Below, one piece after another: positions 36,002 through 48,131 of a stretch of DNA of 64,000 bases. The stretch comes from Otis tarda. Taxonomy: Eukaryota; Chordata; Aves; Otidiformes; Otididae. The first letter of the stretch is position 1; each line of letters begins with the position of its first letter. Under the pieces are notes generated by a model. That model saw only the letters and a program-made list of their open reading frames with translations. It had not been told where the DNA came from and did no database searches. The position numbers and the translations under genes are program-made. The stretch is from assembly GCA_026413225.1 (NCBI GenBank), contig CM048553.1:146003690-146067689 (forward strand), written 5' to 3'.

Positions 36002-39000
36002 TTACCCTGTTAAACTGTTTTTTATGTTTAAACTTCAGAATAATACAGTGAAAAATGAAAATAAAGGTGAATCACAACTTCTACTGAAGAAGTAATGCCT
36101 GAAATTGGATATCAGATCAAACTGTTTTCATTGCGAATGACTTCAAGCAGCTATAGCCTGAATACATTTAATAACATTTCTGTGTACTTTTAACATGTTT
36201 TTAATTAAACAAAAGTAGATTCTAATTACATTTGAAGGTTGCAGACTGGGAAAAAGCAAACAAGCTGTCTCAGCAAAGCAGTGATAATAGTAATTTGAAA
36301 GCAGAAAGGCTTACACATACTTCCCATCTCACTCCTTGTGCTTTATCAGCTTAGGGCTGCAGCTTTTCATATTTTATATAATTAGATTGTGTAGCAGGAA
36401 TGCTTGCTGTTCTCATAATATCAAAATTACTACTGAAATGGATAGAAAATTTGACTGAAGAATGGCAACAAAAATTTAGGTCTAATACTTTTTTTTTTTA
36501 CTTTCTTACATCCATACTACATTCTCCCTCCCATTTTTAAGATGAGTGTCTTGTTGATAATTAAAGTAGTCTCGATTTTGCCTGTTTCAAACTCATTTTA
36601 TCTCTGAAAATACAGTTGCAGTGTTAATAATTTCTAAATAATTACTCCTCACATAGTCTTGCCCTGTTTCTTTTTGACTTTTCCTGTATAACTGTATATC
36701 AAAGGCAATGTTATGATGTATATATTTCAGTATCTCCAGATAATTTAACCTCTATATTACTTTGTTCCTGCTCTTTTCATATTGCTTCCTCTTTTATTAA
36801 ATAAAAAACTTTCTTGCACTCAGTGAAAGCTGGTTCATCCATCACAATAATATGTTGTTTGGAAAAATCACATTTGGAGAGTATTGATATTACTACACTT
36901 CCTAGGCAGTAGGTTGTTGGAAATTTGTCTGCTAATGGGACTGTTGTGTCATTCTATTTATTCTAGTATCAATAGTATTGATTTCTCCTTTAGGAGATTT
37001 GTGTTTTCATCTTTTTCATATAATCTATATTTACGGTATAGTTCTTTTGGTTTGGTAAGAGGGCTATTTTTCTTTTGATCTTTTCAGGTCTATTGTGTAT
37101 AAGTGATTACAGTTATTATAATTGTTTAGGTCAGTTCATAAACTCTACATGCATGTTTAAGAATAAAATTTAAAAAGTGTCATATAAAGAAGATAGGTAT
37201 TTAATTACCATACTTAGTAATATCTAATCTTATCAAAATTATTGTATATTTGTACGTGTTACAAAAATATGAGTTTGTTTAACTAGACTTAGCATCAGCT
37301 GTATTTTAGCTGTGTCATGCCATCATGTTATCATGGTGCTGTGATTCATTTTGAGATTTTTCTCTATTTGCCCACATGTCACTACTGAGTTCTTTAAGGG
37401 CATTTCCAAAGAATTCATATATAAGCCACTGCAATAATGGTAAATCATCTAAAAATGTTGCATGAGAACGGTGAACGTGGCGTACTTCAACAAACACAAG
37501 CTGTTTATACAGGTTTAACATGTCATTAGTATCCAGTATTTAAGTAATTGGATATTTTCAACTTTCAGAATTTATTTAATCACATAAAATAATACTTATC
37601 TGCAGCATTGAATGAATGAATATTGAATGAAATATATATATATGATTTTGGTTTTCATCTAAAATTCAGTCTGTATTCAGATCAGTGTTCTGAATGCTCA
37701 CAGTGCTGATGAGACAACTAAATGAAAGTTTTTAATATCTATTCACATTTACATTTGCCAAGTTTTAGCCAAATATCTTTGCACAGCAGCCAGTGCAAAG
37801 GGATACTGACATTGCATAAGACATCAGAGCACAAATTTAACTTAAAAAAAAAAAAAAATCACCAGCAACAGAATAGTTATCTTGTATTTTCCAGGCCTAG
37901 CATCTAATTCAGTCCTCAAATATGACATAAGTAAAATGACTTCCATGTTCAAATTCACTGAGGGAGATGATGGATGTGTCATAGGAGATTTGCCAAAGGA
38001 AGTGGAGAAGATGGCAAAGGTGGTCCTCTGGTCAGCACCAACTGGTAAAATACATATCTGTGCCAAATATAGGAGGAAAAAGCTTTATTCCTATCCTCGA
38101 GTTTCTTCAGGGCGTATGTATTCCCTACATATTCCCACTGTGTATACAAACAGCTTGAAAGTGTAGCTGTTCAGGAATTTATATTAAAATAGTTTCTGGA
38201 GAAAATATTAACTTATTGAAACTAAGATTTTGAGGAACAGACAAGAATGTCGTTTTATGCTAGCTTACTGCAGAGGGAAAATACTGTGGGAAAATACTGA
38301 ACCATCATACAGAAAATACAGGTGCAAAACTACTATTCCTCTAGCAGTTTGTCACATCATAGGCAGCTGTTTTGAGTGTAAAACTCTTGGGTAGCCACTT
38401 TTGTTAACGTAAATTGTTGATTTATTCCACTTTCAGCTCTGCTTGAAAGCCATCTACGAATTGTTATTTTTCTTCTTATCCAGGCATCCAGTGATGGATA
38501 TTTTTAAAATATCTGCAGAAAAGGTGCCTCTTCAGTGAAATTGTAATGTCATTCATAGTTTGTTTTTTGTTTTTTTTTTCTTCTGTGTAAGAAACCTGTG
38601 AAGTTAAGAGAGAAATGTCAATGTCTGTCAGTGCTCTCTGCATCACAGAAAAGCTGCACTGAAGATTATTTTGGGAAAGTATGCTCTCACTAGACTATAT
38701 TAAGATTCAATAAAATTTCCTGATCTGTGCAGATTTGTGAATAGATTTGCTTTATTGATTGTGGTAATAAAATACAAATGTTTTGGAGGATTTGCTGTAT
38801 GCTGCTGTCCTTATGTCTTTCTAAGCATCCCTACTCTCCATAGTTCTCCTCTACAGAATCTGGTTTTGGATTATTTCTCCCCAGATGTATAACCTTGTAC
38901 TTTTCCAAGCTGAATCATCTTTTTTTTTTTTTTTTTTCCTGACAGTATTTCTACTATCACTTGTTAAATTGGTCCCACTGGTTCTCTCAAAAATAGATAG

Positions 39001-39438
39001 GTTTTTACACAGTATCCTTTCAGAATGTAGCATTTGAATAAAGGACATGCAAAAATGAGTAATGATTTTGTAGTGATATAGCAAAATATGTCTCTGTTAA
39101 AGGCTTATTAAAAAAATATTTTGAAGTGGTAAACCCACTTGTTGAGAATCAATTAAAATAACATTTTAGAGCTTTTTAAATGGTCTCTGTGCAACAACAA
39201 ATACTAAATATATTTATTACCTAGTTTTATCAGTTATGTAGACTGTATAAATTTTCTGCAAGTACAATTTGCAAAACAGACACTGTTGGGGTAATTAATA
39301 ATATCAAGATTGTATTCCTTTTCCACAGGGATATGAAATTTCCAGCTGAATATTCATAAATGACAAAATGTAAGATCATATGTGTTGGATACCTGAACTA
39401 TCAGGGGCACTTAGTGAACAATCCAGACTGAATGGAAT
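36002..39438. other. AT-rich unique DNA, no gene seen
   Basis: The 94-codon frame at 37882-38166 is the most protein-like in this stretch (mixed charged and hydrophobic residues, little low complexity). It matches nothing I recognise and has no neighbouring exon signal. Simple TA repeats occur near 37632. The remainder is featureless. Confidence 0.5.
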
Positions 39439-39474
39439 TGTTATGTTTGTGAGCAGCAGGCCTCAAGGACATCG

Positions 39475-39861
39475 CTGAGGCCGCCTGTGAGAAAGTACTG
39501 AGGCCGCCTGTGAGAAAGTACTGAGGCCGCCTGTGAGAAAGTACTGAGGCCGCCTGTGAGAAAGTACTGAGGCCGCCTGTGAGAAAGTACTGAGGCCGCC
39601 TGTGAGAAAGTACTGAGGCCGCCTGTGAGAAAGTACTGAGGCCGCCTGTGAGAAAGTACTGAGGCCGCCTGTGAGAAAGTACTGAGGCCGCCTGTGAGAA
39701 AGTACTGAGGCCGCCTGTGAGAAAGTACTGAGGCCGCCTGTGAGAAAGTACTGAGGCCGCCTGTGAGAAAGTACTGAGGCCGCCTGTGAGAAAGTACTGA
39801 GGCCGCCTGTGAGAAAGTACTGAGGCCGCCTGTGAGAAAGTACTGAGGCCGCCTGTGAGAA
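39475..39861 (+). repeat. 23-bp minisatellite, about 17 near-identical copies
   Basis: The unit contains GAGGCCGCCTGTGAG followed by AAAGTACT. Copies are essentially identical over about 387 bp, and the last is cut short before gaaggaaaac. The array is GC-rich in an AT-rich setting. Since 23 is not a multiple of 3 and the complement lacks stops, all three minus-strand frames stay open through it (frames up to 166 codons over 39401-39941). Those frames are by-products of the repeat. Confidence 0.97.
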
Positions 39862-40059
39862 GAAGGAAAACAGCTGGCATACATGATTGGGGGCTGAATG
39901 TGAAGCAGGGTGCAGGTAGAGAGAACCACGCACATGAACAAAGAGACTTAACGAATCATATTTTAGCTAAGAGTGTGTGCATGATATAGTTAGCCAATTA
40001 GTAGAGAGCTTGCGCGTGATACGGAACAAGAAGGGCTATATTAACTGGGATGTATCAAC

Positions 40060-40065
40060 AATAAA
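40060..40065 (+). terminator. Polyadenylation signal of family C LTR
   Basis: AATAAA lies 16 bp after the TATA-like motif and about 50 bp before the LTR end. Confidence 0.5.
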
Positions 40066-40114
40066 TTGGCATTTGCTTGATCATATTGGTTGTGTGCAGT
40101 GTCTGACTTCTGCA

Positions 40115-40809
40115 TTAGCACATATGTTTAGAACAAAGACTACTAATTGAGGTACCATTCAAAATATTCTAGGTCTGCCTCTTACTTGTTAGAGTAAGTG
40201 TGGATCTCATACCTTGATTATGTTGTATAGTTGAAAAGCAGGGACACTATGGCGGGAAGGTGTCTGTGTAATTCACAAATCTGGGTACAGGGAGAAAGAA
40301 GCCACGTGGGTAGCATAGGCTTACATCTTTGTGTGACCAATATGTGGTAAATATCTTGCACCTTCCAGCCACATAAAAACATGTAGCTCATGAAATCAGA
40401 CAGTTTGGCCACCTCTGGCCTAGTGGTTGGAAGTGTATTTTGAGGCAAAGTGTATTTTAGAATGTGCACATCTTTTTATTATGTTATACAGCATGGGTAA
40501 GACCTAGTAGAACATTAAAATTTGGCATGTTCTGTTGCCTCTGGAAGAAAGTAGAATTCAGTATTATAGAGTTGAAAAATGAGCCTATGACACATGGCTT
40601 ACGTAGTTGACATATTTCAGGGTGATGAAATAGATTCATTACTTGTATAGATATAAATTTATAATAATCATGGAAAAGAGATACAATAGTGCTGAGCTTC
40701 CTGAAGTTATGGCAGGATATAACAGCCTAATGTGGGTAGCCAAATGCAGTCATGAAAAAGACACACATTCTTAGCAGTATGATTAGCACAATTAACTATT
40801 TCCATTATT
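40115..40809. other. Unique DNA, no gene seen
   Basis: The minus-strand frame at 40218-40469 shows no recognisable motif. Nothing else of note was found. Confidence 0.5.
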
Positions 40810-41117
40810 GGAAAGATAGGAGAAGGTCTTTAGCAGGTACTGTTGTGATAGAACAAGGGGTAATGCTTTTAAAATAGAGGGAGGTAGATTCAGACTGGAC
40901 ATAAGGAAACAATTTTTTTACAATGAGGGTGGTGGAACACTGGAATAGATGGCCCAGAGAGGTGGTGGATGCTCCATCCTTGGAAACATTCAAGGCCAGG
41001 TTGGAGGAGGGCCTAAGCAGCCTGATCTAGTCGAAGATGTCCCTGCCCCTTGCAGAGGGGGTGGACTAGGTGACCTTTTACGATTCCTTCCAACCCTAAC
41101 AATTCTATGATTCCATG
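40810..41117 (+). mobile_element. CR1 LINE 3' end, + strand (about 308 bp)
   Basis: It matches the CR1 tail region: gtgatagaacaaggggtaat, aaaatagagggaggtagatt, gtggaacactggaatag, agaggtggtggatgc and tccttccaacccta, ending aacaattctatgattccatg. It is 5'-truncated. One decayed repeat unit in the tail suggests it is older than the 18124 copy. Confidence 0.92.
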
Positions 41118-44100
41118 TACTGGTACTTATAATAAGCTCTAAAAGATATTTCTGTCATATGCTTGTTACTCTTTCTGGAGTCATTCTAAGGAAAGTGTGT
41201 TCACAGAATGAGACTGAATACTCAAGGTAATCTGTCCTGGATGAGGAATTTGTGTAGCTGTGAATGTCGCCTTTAACGGTACACCAGTGACAGAATGGAT
41301 TTTCTGCAATATCTGCAGTATTATCACAATAATTTCATTGCTTTCTACCTGCTTATTTATTAATCAAACATTATTCTGTAGCACTTAATCTTCGGGCTTT
41401 GGGAAGGGTTATACAAATGGCCAGACACTTTGTTATTGCTTGCTTTTGTATTTTGCTCAAGTATCAGGCAGCAGAAAGAGGTGGTGGTGAGGATTTAGAA
41501 AAACTGACCTTGCGACTCTATGTTGGTAGAGAATCTTTTTTCACAGATCTCAGTGTGTTTTGTATACTTACTTAAGGACTGGACACCAAACACAGAACTG
41601 GAATATAATAATTATATTAACATAATGATATAATGTATAACAAATATAATACAATTATAAATTTATTTATTTATATTTATAATAAAATTGACTGGATTTC
41701 AAGTTGAGACGCTGCACCAGAAGTAAAATGTATAATACTTCTTCACCCATATCGGAATAAGTGTCAAGCATATTGTCAAGGATTAATACTTTTACAGTCA
41801 AGACTCCAGATAGCGAATTCCAGATATGTGACTCAAAATACCATTTTCTTTGTTCTTACAGTTACTTTCACTGTGGAGATCGAAAAAAAGTTTGGTTGTA
41901 CTTGCACTTTTCCAGTCCAATAATAGCATTAGAACCTCTAAAGCTATATCATACCTATGCTGTTTTTGCTTCCAAGTTAATTTCTAAAATGTTAGTCTTT
42001 ACAAGCTTTAGATACTTAATGACTTGTCCAACTGTTAATTCTTGATGTAGTGGCAGAATTCTGTTGTTACTTATCTAAGCATTTTTTTTGTCTCTTGTAC
42101 TGCTGTCAACTTAGTTAAGCCATGTTATAGCTATATTTAAAAAAAAAAAAAAAGGAAACTATCCTCTTTTTAATGGTTTTTACAATTGTTAATTTATGGA
42201 TTTTTACTAGTCAGTCCTAACAGACAAATTGTTGCTTTCCTGGATTAATACATTTTAGCAGCTAATCATTATATGGAATATATCTTTCCAACTGAAAATG
42301 TAATTTATTCAAAGTCATGAATAAATGCAAAGATGATGTAGATGATAACAGATTGATTCTTTTGGTTTCCAACAAAAAAAAAATGTTGGGTGGATTGAAA
42401 CACATATAATGACTTAACATAAATATAATATTTAACATATGTTATTTAACTACAACATCAGACATCTGAAACAAAATATACTACAAAACAAAGCAGAAAT
42501 ATATTATCTAATTCTCCATACTTTATACTAATAAATGCTTTCATAATAAGGAGTACTAGTAAGCAGGAAACACCTGTCCAAAGAATAGTTATTACTATGA
42601 AGTGTTCAGAGTAAGTAATTTAGTGAAGAACAAATTTCTTTTTTTGGAAATCATTTATGAGAAAGATTAATTCAAAAGCATATTCATTAGTCATAACTGA
42701 CAACCAGCTCTTTCTAATAACTCATTTCAGTCTATTGTTTCTTACAAAGTATTTCAAAAGGACTGATATTCTCATGCCACAAAGTAATATGGTGAACCAT
42801 AACCTTTTTTAGGTGTAGGCACTATTGTTGTAGCCTTGAGTTGCACAAATTAACTTGGGATTATCAGGCTATTTATTTACCAGCATTGAAAGTACTAACT
42901 TGCATTATAGAATTGTTCCCACTCCCTGCTCTGATAACAATATAATTTGTAAACAAGAAAGAAATCAAAGTAACTTTAAGATGTTTACACTATCTCTTCT
43001 GTCAAGGGTCTTTGAACAAATATATTTTCAAAAGTATTTGTGAAACTTCCTATCAGACAGTATTATCACAGATGGCAAATAGCCCAGATAGAAGTATTTT
43101 TGGAAACTAATAACAATGGTTATAAATAATGTCAGAATGAGTTTTAGATTTGAAATCCAGTACATACTTTTGTATGAATCTTTAAGTTTTGACAGTCATT
43201 TATCACAACAGCATTCCTCCAACTATTAACAGGACTTGTTCTGTGTTCTTAGTATCTTCACAGTCTTTGTAAAGACCTTTGTCTTCCCTGCAAGAATTTA
43301 TGCTGCTAGAACATGACCTTGGGAGTAAAGTTAACTAACATGAAGTTGATCAAAACTTTTTAAGTAGTGTAGACAAGGACAAAGCTGATTCTACAATGTT
43401 ATCAACTAGTGACGATTTGCACATTAAGAATGCTAAAGTGGGGGATATATAACTTACAGATTTTTGTTTTTACACAAAACCAGAAGAATCCAACACAAAA
43501 CCCTCAACTAAAAATTAATTAATCTTTGCTTTGAATCTCATTCTACTGAAATATTGCTCCCAGCTCAAGATAAGTTATTATCTAAATAGTTTACATAGTT
43601 GTATTATTGCCAAAACATTTTAAGTGAGCATGAACAAAGCAAAAAGAAAAAAAAGACTTAACCACATATTTTACTTAATTCTGATTTTCCTTTTTTTTCC
43701 CCTTTTTTTCCTTTGCTAAAATGACAGTGACTAAATTAAAAAAAAAAAAAAAGTGTGCAAATCCCTATTTATCCTTCCTGTACAAGGAGAGAGACATAAT
43801 GGGGAAAGCTAAATTCTGCAGCAGACAGCCAAAGAAGCGTAAAAGGAATGAGAGGTGTCGTGGCATAGGAGGTTTAGCAGGGTTAGGTTGATCATCTAGT
43901 AAAACAAATTTGAAAGACAGAAACTGCCATCCTAAAAGTGAAACCTATCAATGTGTTACTGCTTGGTTTACAGAAATAAATGTTGATTATTTTTTACCCC
44001 TTTTAAAAGCTGATACTCCATTTCTTCTGATTTTCTATTTGTCTTAATTTGTATTTACCTTGAGATTTTTATATGGATTTTTATGTTGAAATATTTCTAA

Positions 44101-45003
44101 TTTTTAAGATACATGTATCTCTTTCACGGAAGCCAAAAACATTTTGCAAGGTATGCCTTTTCTTTTTCTGTTTTGGTGCAACCTATCAATGAGCCAGAGT
44201 GCTCTAAAAATGAAATTACAGTGCAAAAAATTGATCTCAATTTGCTCGTGACAACTGGTCAGGTTATTACAAATAATTCTTCCAGAATTTCTCAGGAAGG
44301 TATCAGTCTTTGTGGGAACTTAAAAGTTGCCAGCTGGAAGGAAGGAACTATATGCATATCCCTAGTTTAGTACAAATTCAAGTGGTACAAGCATTGCAAG
44401 TCACAAATTAAGGTAATTGAAATGTGAAAAGAGAAGTAGTGTCTCTTATTTAACAAAATAATATTTTTCCCTTCCCCAAAATATTATACTTGCAGTTAAT
44501 AATGTTGCAGTACAAAGCATTATCAGATTTTCTATTCTTCCTATCCTCTGAACAATAGTTCACTCCCTGCTTTTAAACAAATCCAAGCTCAGGTACCTGA
44601 TGAATTGCCAATAACTCAATGTATTATGAATAACTCTTTCTACATTACAGCAGAAAGGTGAAAATCTTACTTGCATCACTCCAGCATGGTATAGAATGCA
44701 AAGCGCTGTTGCTCAGGCAGTCTCAGAAAAAAAAAAGTTTGTTAAAAATATAATTTATTGTATAATTTATTGTGATCTTTTGCCTGGGATGACAGTCATG
44801 TGGGATACTGAGTCTCTTGCATGGAATGCTTAGTCACTGTCCGGATGGTAATAAAAGACTGTCCTGTCCTATATGACCATTTCAAAGCCAACATGAAGTT
44901 TCTACTGACTATTTAAAATTTGTTGTGTGCAGCATAGTCTATTCAACAAGAGGAACAGTCTGTCAAACTCTCTGGGACAGTCAGACTCTCCATCTAGGAC
45001 ATT
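41118..45003. other. AT-rich unique DNA, no gene seen
   Basis: Poly-A/T runs occur at about 42138-42153, 43690-43710 and 43738-43752. A TA-rich stretch lies at about 41605-41690. The frames at 41761-42045 and 44113-44370 match nothing recognisable. Confidence 0.55.
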
Positions 45004-47130
45004 AATCATAGAATCATAGAATAGTTAGGGCTGGAAGGGACCTTTAAAAGTCATCTAGTCCATTCCTCTTGCAAGGCGCAGGGACATCTTCAACTAGATC
45101 AGGTTGATCAGAGCCCCATCCAACCTGGCCTTGAATGTTTCCAGGGATGGGGCATCCACCACCTTATGTCCAGTCGGAATCTATCTTCCTCTATTTTAAA
45201 ACCATTACCCCTCATCCTATCACAACAGGCCCTGCTAAAGAGTTTCTCTCCATCTTTCCTATAAAGTCCCCTTTAGGTACAGTAAGACTGCAATACTTTC
45301 TCCCTGGAGCCTCCTCTTCTCCAGGCTGAACAGCCCCAACTCTCTCAGCCTGTCCTCATCGGAGAGGTGCTCCAGGTCTCTGATCATCTTCATGGCCCTC
45401 CTCTGGACCTTCTCCAACTGGTCCATGTCCTTCTTATGTTGGGGGCTCCAGAGCTGGACATGGTACTCCAGGTGAAGTCTCATGAGAGCAGAGTAGAGGG
45501 GCAGAATGACCTCCCTCGACCTGCTGGCCACACTCCTCTTGATGCAGCCAGGATGCGGTTGGCTTTCTAGGCTGTAAGTGAGCATTGCCAGCTCATGCTG
45601 AGCTTCTCACTCTCCAGCACTCCCACATCCTTCTCCTCAGGGTTGCTCTCAATCCATTTTCTGCCCAGCCTATATTTATGCTTGAGATTACCCTGACTCG
45701 TGTGCAGAGTCTTGCACTTAGCCTGGTTGAACTTCATGAGATTCTCATAGGCCCACTTCTCCAGCTTGTCAAGGTCCCTCTGGATGGCATGCCTTCCCTT
45801 TAGTGTGTCAACTGCACTACACAGCTTCGTGTCATCCGTGAACTTGCTGAGTGTGCAGCACTGTCTATTTCACTGACAAAGATGTTGAACAGGGCTGGTC
45901 CCAATACGGACCCCTGAGGAATGCCACTCAGCACTGGTCTCCGCTTGGACATTCAGCCATTGACTACTGCTCTGAGTGTGGCCATACAGCCAATTCCTTA
46001 TCCACTGAGTGGTCTGTCCCTCAAATCCATGTCTCTGCAGTTTAGAGAGAAGGATATATTGCCGGGCAGTATCAAATGCTTTATACAAGTCCCAGTAGAT
46101 TATGTCAATTGGTCATCCCATGTCCACCAATGCTGTAACTTCATTGTAGAAAGCCACTAAATTGGTCAGGCACAATTTGCTCTTAGTGAAGGTGTGTTGG
46201 CTGTCACCAATCACCTCCTCCTTTTCCATATGTCTTAGCATAGTTTCCAAGAGAATCTGCTCCATGACTTTGCCAGGCACAGAGGTGACACCGACTTGCC
46301 TGTAGTTCCCCAGGTCTTCCTTGTTTCTCTTTTTAGAAATGAAGGTTATGTTACGCCTTTTCGAGTCAGCAGGAACCTCACTAGATTACCACGACTTCTC
46401 AAATATGATGGACAGTGACTTGGCAACTTCATCCGCCAGTTCCCTCAGGACCCGCAGGTGCATCTCATCAAGTCCCGTGGACTTGTGTGTATTGAGGTTC
46501 CTCAGATGGTCTCAAATCTGCTCTTCCTCTACAGTGAGCAGTTCTTCATTCTCTCAGTCTCTGTTTTTGTTTTCTGCGACTTGGGCGATGTAGCTGGAGC
46601 CCTCATTGGTGAATACTGAGGCAAAAAAGTCATTGAGTACTTCAGCCTTCTTCATGTCTCAGGTAGCCAAGTCTCTCCTTTCCTTCCCAAGACAGCCTAC
46701 ATTTTCTCTGTCTTTTATCCTTGATGTACCTAAAGAAGCTTTTCTTGTTGCCCTTGACGTCCCTGGCTAGATTCAATTCTTGTCAGGGCTTTAGCCTGCC
46801 TTACATGATCCCTGGACACTCGGACAATCTCTCTGTATTCCTCCCAGGTTACCTGACCTTGCTTCCACCCGCTGTAGGCTTCCTTTTTGTTTTTCAGTTG
46901 GTCCATGAGGTTCATCCATGCAGACCTCTTGGTGTTTTTGCCCGACTTCCTCTTCATTGGGATGCATTGCTCCTGAGCTTGGAGGAGGGGGTCCTTGAAT
47001 ATCAACAAGCTTTCCCAGGCCCTTCTTCCCTCCAGTGCTTTATCCCATGGCACTTTACCCAGCAGATCCCCGAAGAGGCCAAAGTCTGCCTCCTGAAGTC
47101 CGAGGTAGAGAGCTTCATCACAGTGAAACA
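45004..47130 (-). mobile_element. Long CR1 LINE, minus strand, RT region mostly present
   Basis: The 3' tail (complement of ATTCTATG repeats) lies at 45004-45024. Reading back along the minus strand come the C-terminal region (about 45060-45330), the [19 protein letters not shown] segment (45259-45585), the RT palm and thumb (about 45580-46720), and the linker between endonuclease and RT (46730-47120). It spans about 2.1 kb and lacks the endonuclease and ORF1. The frame is interrupted many times. The 5' junction near 47110-47150 is where similarity to CR1 fades, and the sequence from there to about 47330 is unassigned. Confidence 0.9.
45259..45585 (-). pseudogene. CR1 ORF2 fragment (RT C-terminal region)
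   Basis: A 108-codon minus-strand frame carries [20 protein letters not shown], an LHLEY segment, and [21 protein letters not shown]. These are recognisable parts of the CR1 protein downstream of its RT core. It is one piece of a frame broken on both sides and is not functional. Confidence 0.85.
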
Positions 47131-47149
47131 TACAGATAGTACTTATCAA
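46730..47149 (-). pseudogene. CR1 ORF2 fragment (endonuclease-RT linker)
   Basis: A 139-codon minus-strand frame contains [19 protein letters not shown], then [17 protein letters not shown], then RDHVRQAKA. This is the segment between the endonuclease and reverse transcriptase of CR1. The first about 15 residues do not look like CR1, consistent with the 5' truncation lying inside this frame. No catalytic residues are included. Confidence 0.82.
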
Positions 47150-48107
47150 TTAGCAAACACAACAGAGGCTGCTTGGAGGAGTCTCAAGGACCACCCCAAA
47201 TTCCCACCTTTCAAGGATGTGAACCAAGCAGTCAAATGCTTTAGTGTGAAGGTACTAGAAGTTCAGACAAACTTCTTGTCTCCAGTGACCTCTTCTCTCA
47301 AATTAGTCTGTTGTTTCAGCCACACGTAAAGGGAGTTCCTTCCCACTCAGGGAATTAATGACTAATTGCACTGTGTATGCACACAGGCAAAATCCTGATA
47401 CTCCAGCTACACCACAATTATAGCTGTTGACGAAACTTGATTTTCATCCTTGTAGCACAATTATTCCTTAAATTCTGTAGATGTTGACAAAGTAGGAAAC
47501 AAGATACTTGAAAAAATATTTATCCTAACAACATAGACACATTTTTCTTTCCAAAATTAAAAAAAAAAAAACCAAAAACCAAACATGTCTGGCACAGTGA
47601 TAGCTGAGGACACAGCTAATTGATTTTTTTCTTTTGCAAGTGGAATTTAACAAATATTTTTGTCTCTCTTGTTATTTTTTTTTTTATTTTGTTAATAAAT
47701 AATAGAGACATGGTTTGTGATTAAATAATTTCTCTATTATTGTAAAACAATAGAATTCTTTAAAATGTTGTGAGGTTTTGGTTTTGTTTGTTTGTTTTTT
47801 TTTCCTAAAACAAGTACATTAAAAGTAATGACAAAACTAGGATTTTGTTTGAGTGTTGTAATCTACCCTTAGAAGAATTCAGTCACAAGTGACAGTGTTG
47901 AAGGAATTATGTGCTATTACTTTAATATCAAAAAAAAGTTTATAATTTCCAGTCACTGAAGACTACCTTCTTAGTTATGTTGTATCATTTTCATGCAATT
48001 AAGCCCCTTCCAGTAACTGGGCTATCTGACTAGTATATATCACTAGAAATATACAAGTAAGGTCAATTTAGTAATTCTTTATTTTTTTCAAAGAACATTA
48101 TTCCCAA

Positions 48108-48131
48108 ATATGTGGGAATAAGCTTGAACAC
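48108..48131. repeat. Perfect 9-bp inverted repeat with 6-nt loop
   Basis: TTATTCCCA (48108-48116) and TGGGAATAA (48123-48131) are exact reverse complements around AATATG. Confidence 0.7.

Larger units (their letters stand above)
39439..40114 (+). mobile_element. ERV LTR, family C, expanded by a minisatellite
   Basis: It starts TGTTATGTTTGTGAGCAG and ends near GACTTCTGCA. It holds a TATA-like TATATTAA (40037-40044) and an AATAAA (40060-40065) close together near the 3' end. That is the layout of short avian LTRs, here with a basic length near 310 bp plus the inserted repeat array. The 6 bp on either side (tggaat and ttagca) do not match, so the boundaries are approximate. No internal retroviral genes are present. 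Confidence 0.7.

Noticed and set aside
39401-39941. Three overlapping minus-strand frames of 156-166 codons with a perfect 23-residue repeat
   Set aside because: They are the same DNA repeat read in three frames. A 23-bp unit without antisense stops produces this automatically, and there is no non-repeat domain.
43857-43905. A TGTCGTGG start resembling an LTR 5' end
   Set aside because: No matching ACGACA end, target duplication or further LTR sequence follows.
46721-47329. A 202-codon + strand frame
   Set aside because: It is antisense to the CR1 endonuclease-RT linker for most of its length.
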